Assembly (NCBI GenBank): GCA_964478625.1
Contig: CAYZJH010000009.1
Span: 1 to 64,000 of the forward strand
Reading direction: 5' to 3'
Source: SKZT01 sp964478625
GTDB taxonomy: Bacteria > Desulfobacterota > Desulfobacteria > Desulfobacterales > SKZT01
DNA length: 64,000 nucleotides
The position numbers were made by a program, and so were the translations under genes. This document shows positions 62,423 through 64,000 of the stretch, one piece after another (within the stretch, counting starts at the first letter, position 1; each line of letters opens with the position of its first letter). A model generated the notes under the pieces. The model was not told the origin of the DNA. It ran no database searches and saw nothing but the letters and a program-made list of their open reading frames with translations.

Positions 62423-62814
62423 CTGTATTGTTTCCCCGTCTTATTTTCTCCATCAAAATGGGCACAAGTGTCCATTCAACCGCTAATTGTTATTTTTAAA
62501 GCTCCGTTAAAGACTTTTTCGATGTAATTCGACCGTCTCAATCGACCGGAAAAATAAATAAAGAATCACCTGTTCTGTCAAGACTTAATTAAAGGGAGGG
62601 GCTTTTTTTGAAAAGACGGCTCAGGATTTGTTTTATAGTTTCTTAGTGCTCGAATTTCGTTGGAATGAGGGGTTTGGACTGATTTAAAAAAGTTCTGACC
62701 TGCAAATAAAAAGGTTTCAGCTAACTAGGTTCCATATTGGCATTAGAACGGTAGATCGGCATTGAAAATACTGGAGCCTGAATTCTGAAACCTTTTTATT
62801 TCTGAGTTGAAATT
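62423..62814. other. Intergenic region downstream of the NifX-like gene
   Basis: About 390 bases without a supported gene. The main structure is a perfect 17-bp inverted repeat with a 64-base centre, listed separately. The methyltransferase promoter should also lie here, but no clear box was found. Confidence 0.4.
62704..62801. repeat. Perfect 17-bp inverted repeat with 64-bp centre
   Basis: AAATAAAAAGGTTTCAG (62704-62720) is the exact reverse complement of CTGAAACCTTTTTATTT (62785-62801). It begins 13 bases after the NifX-like stop on the minus strand, so the RNA could fold as a long stem with a large loop. It could act as a terminator or 3' stabiliser, or mark a small non-autonomous element. 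No homologous copy was seen in the window. Confidence 0.7.
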
Positions 62815-63219
62815 TTAATGATTACCACAGGAGTGCATGGGATGATCTCCTCCACCGCCACAAGTATGCTGCTGGGTAAATTTGACAAGCTTATTTTCTA
62901 AAATCGCTGATATCGCATCTTTTACGATGCTGTTTCCCCCGCTGTGGTAAACATCAATTCCGACTTGACTGAATCCCATGAGCGGCCGAAGACCCATTCC
63001 GCCGGCAATTAATGCCTTTACTCCATGTTGGGCAAGATAGTTAACCGGGGCCAAACACCCACCCTGTTCATGGGGCAAATTGGGAATGACCTTTATTGCT
63101 TTGACTTCATTGTTTTCAACCGCCACCAGCGTATACAATTCACAATGTCCGAAATGGGCGCCTACCGACGCATCAAGGCCTCCCGGCTGCTCTGATGGAA
63201 CAGCAATAAGTGTGTTCAT
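62815..63219 (-). CDS. NifX/NifB-type dinitrogenase iron-molybdenum cofactor domain protein
   Basis: A 134-residue protein whose first 110 residues form the RNase H-like cofactor-binding fold (LIAVPSEQPGGLDASVGAHFGHCELY, ALIAGGMGLRPLMGF, VYHSGG). Such proteins carry Fe-Mo or Fe-S clusters or act as uncharacterised metal chaperones. The tail HTCGGGGDHPMHSCGNH has two cysteines and four histidines and is a likely added metal site. No nif genes are near, so a role in nitrogen fixation is not implied. It starts opposite the amidase gene. Confidence 0.87.
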   Translation of the reverse strand: MNTLIAVPSEQPGGLDASVGAHFGHCELYTLVAVENNEVKAIKVIPNLPHEQGGCLAPVNYLAQHGVKALIAGGMGLRPLMGFSQVGIDVYHSGGNSIVKDAISAILENKLVKFTQQHTCGGGGDHPMHSCGNH

Positions 63220-63362
63220 TTTAAAATACTCCTTTCATTTGATGTACGTGAAAACCTGACCCTATGGTGTCATGTTTTTCCTTCGTGTTGATGATTTAAC
63301 ATGTCCGTTTCCAAACCAATCGGATATCGTACCCTCATTTTTGGATATCATCGATTTATGAT

Positions 63363-63394
63363 CCTATTTTTATGATCATATGCGCATAAATAGG
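63363..63394. promoter_or_regulatory. Operator-like palindrome
   Basis: CCTATTT (63363-63369) faces AAATAGG (63388-63394), with inner TATG/CATA arms and the self-complementary core segments ATGATCAT and TATGCGCATA. It lies about midway between two divergent genes and could bind a dimeric regulator; none is encoded nearby. Confidence 0.4.
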
Positions 63395-63504
63395 TAGTCC
63401 TTCCCAATATAACTGTCAAGGAAAAATTTCAAACTTTAAAAGAAATGATGGGCTGGTTTAATGATCAATAGTTACGGACAGATGATGCAAGAGCTACATA
63501 ATTG

Positions 63505-63534
63505 TTGACAATTATATTTCTTTTAAGGCATATA
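63505..63534 (+). promoter_or_regulatory. Candidate promoter for the amidase gene
   Basis: A consensus TTGACA (63505-63510) with CATATA (63529-63534) 18 bases downstream, about 55 bases before the start codon. TATATT at 63531 is an alternative -10 at a 20-base spacing. Confidence 0.4.
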
Positions 63535-63588
63535 TTTTCACGAAATGACTCAAACGTGTTTTGATCGGCTGGATATAAATTTCATAAG

Positions 63589-64000
63589 ATGAAAATGACT
63601 CTTAATCTGAATAGACATCAAAACCGTATCGTTTGCCGAAATCATGTTTTGGCCATTTTATTGGTGTCGATATTCTTTCTGCCTGAAAACCTTTTGGCTG
63701 TCTCCGTCAGTGAACAAGCATCTTTTCAGCGTTCCATCATCAATTATCAGGGGAACCTCAACCCACGATACAAAAAAACCTTTCGTAGTCAGACAAAATA
63801 TATCATCGTACATACATCCGAAAGCAGTTTACAAAGTGCGCTTCAAACAATCTCAAAGGGCAAGCGCACCCACCACGGAAATCACACCTTCGGTGGCCAT
63901 GCCCATTATGTTATTGCCCGGGATGGTGTCACTTATCGAATAATGGATAAAGACCTGGTAGCCGACCATGCAGGGTTGAGCATGTGGAACGGACAAACCG
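63589..64000 (+). CDS. N-acetylmuramoyl-L-alanine amidase (Amidase_2 type), partial
   Basis: The gene runs off the window after 137 codons. An N-terminal signal or anchor (HVLAILLVSIFFLPENLLA, about 19-37) targets it to the envelope. The catalytic domain begins with KYIIVHTSES (first zinc histidine), then GGHAHYVIARDGVTYRIM and VADHAGLSMW (a second histidine region), as in type 2 peptidoglycan amidases. It would cleave the bond between MurNAc and L-alanine in the periplasm. The catalytic C-terminal part is outside the window, so the final subfamily is open. Confidence 0.85.
   Translation, partial: MKMTLNLNRHQNRIVCRNHVLAILLVSIFFLPENLLAVSVSEQASFQRSIINYQGNLNPRYKKTFRSQTKYIIVHTSESSLQSALQTISKGKRTHHGNHTFGGHAHYVIARDGVTYRIMDKDLVADHAGLSMWNGQT

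Larger units (their letters stand above)
63220..63588. other. Divergent control region between NifX-like and amidase genes
   Basis: The 369-base region has no gene. It contains an imperfect 32-bp palindrome at 63363-63394 and a promoter candidate for the amidase, both listed separately. Confidence 0.45.

Noticed and set aside
62815..63219. Nitrogen fixation locus
   Set aside because: Only a NifX/NifB-like cofactor domain protein is present; no nif structural or assembly gene is in the window, and such stand-alone proteins occur in non-fixers.
1..64000. tRNA, rRNA genes or CRISPR arrays
   Set aside because: No T-arm or anticodon-arm pattern, rRNA stretch or regularly spaced direct repeat was recognised by eye on either strand; a covariance-model scan would be decisive.

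Overview
The window looks like core chromosome of a Gram-negative anaerobe of the Desulfobacterota (a Desulfobacteraceae-like sulfate reducer or relative). This is inferred from a siroheme-decarboxylase-type gene (alternative heme route typical of sulfate reducers), a bifunctional CoA-transferase/GNAT protein, outer-membrane efflux and lipoprotein genes, and dispersed short palindromic repeats of a kind common in that group. No tRNA, rRNA, CRISPR array, prophage or transposase gene was seen. Coding density is high and most genes are housekeeping or metabolic.

Layout. 1-945: a zinc-ribbon adenylate cyclase remnant, frameshifted in a homopolymer and cut off by a dispersed repeat. 1338-6764: a GAF/SpoIIE phosphatase, a B12-type radical SAM protein, a siroheme decarboxylase subunit, mtnA and a CBS protein. 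6.9-7.15 kb: second repeat copy. 7260-14246: nudC, acetoacetyl-CoA synthetase with an acyl-CoA-binding protein, and a very large CHASE2 hybrid histidine kinase. 14350-20873: rRNA methyltransferase, EamA permease, ssb, then a three-gene unit (CoA-transferase/GNAT fusion, sugar epimerase, degenerate crotonase). 20885-25207: CoA-disulfide-reductase/rhodanese, a two-component pair, dodecin with terminator. 25269-32071: EamA permease and a complete seven-gene Mrp Na+/H+ antiporter operon (mrpABCDEFG) with a good sigma70-type promoter.

32120-39952 is a compact minus-strand cluster: a 51-aa membrane peptide gene with its own terminator, then gyrA-gpsA-radC-(97-aa Cys protein)-pgk-VTT protein-(354-aa unknown), mostly overlapping or a few bases apart. 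40257-46280 holds a TANGO2/NRDE protein facing a second minus-strand series, der-rarA-tatD-nudix-cytochrome c. 46697-48552: HAL2-type nucleotidase and a lactonase-like metallo-beta-lactamase, surrounded by repeats. 48963-52226: FAD-linked oxidase, a divergent dnaA, and an AT-rich intergenic region. 52227-61063: uvrA and a tripartite RND efflux system. 61070-62422: an orphan DNA methyltransferase with a 55-aa Cys/Trp-rich peptide gene. 62815-64000: a NifX/NifB-like metal-cofactor protein and the start of an N-acetylmuramoyl-L-alanine amidase that runs off the window.

No clear-cut new defence or mobile system was found. The most unusual items are the divergent DnaA with an altered DNA-recognition motif and no consensus DnaA boxes beside it, the crotonase that has lost both catalytic glutamates in an operon with a CoA-transferase/GNAT fusion, the orphan methyltransferase/mini-protein pair, the split Nudix box, and the dispersed nested-palindrome repeat that truncated a cyclase gene. 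All functional calls come from reading the sequence; no database search was run.
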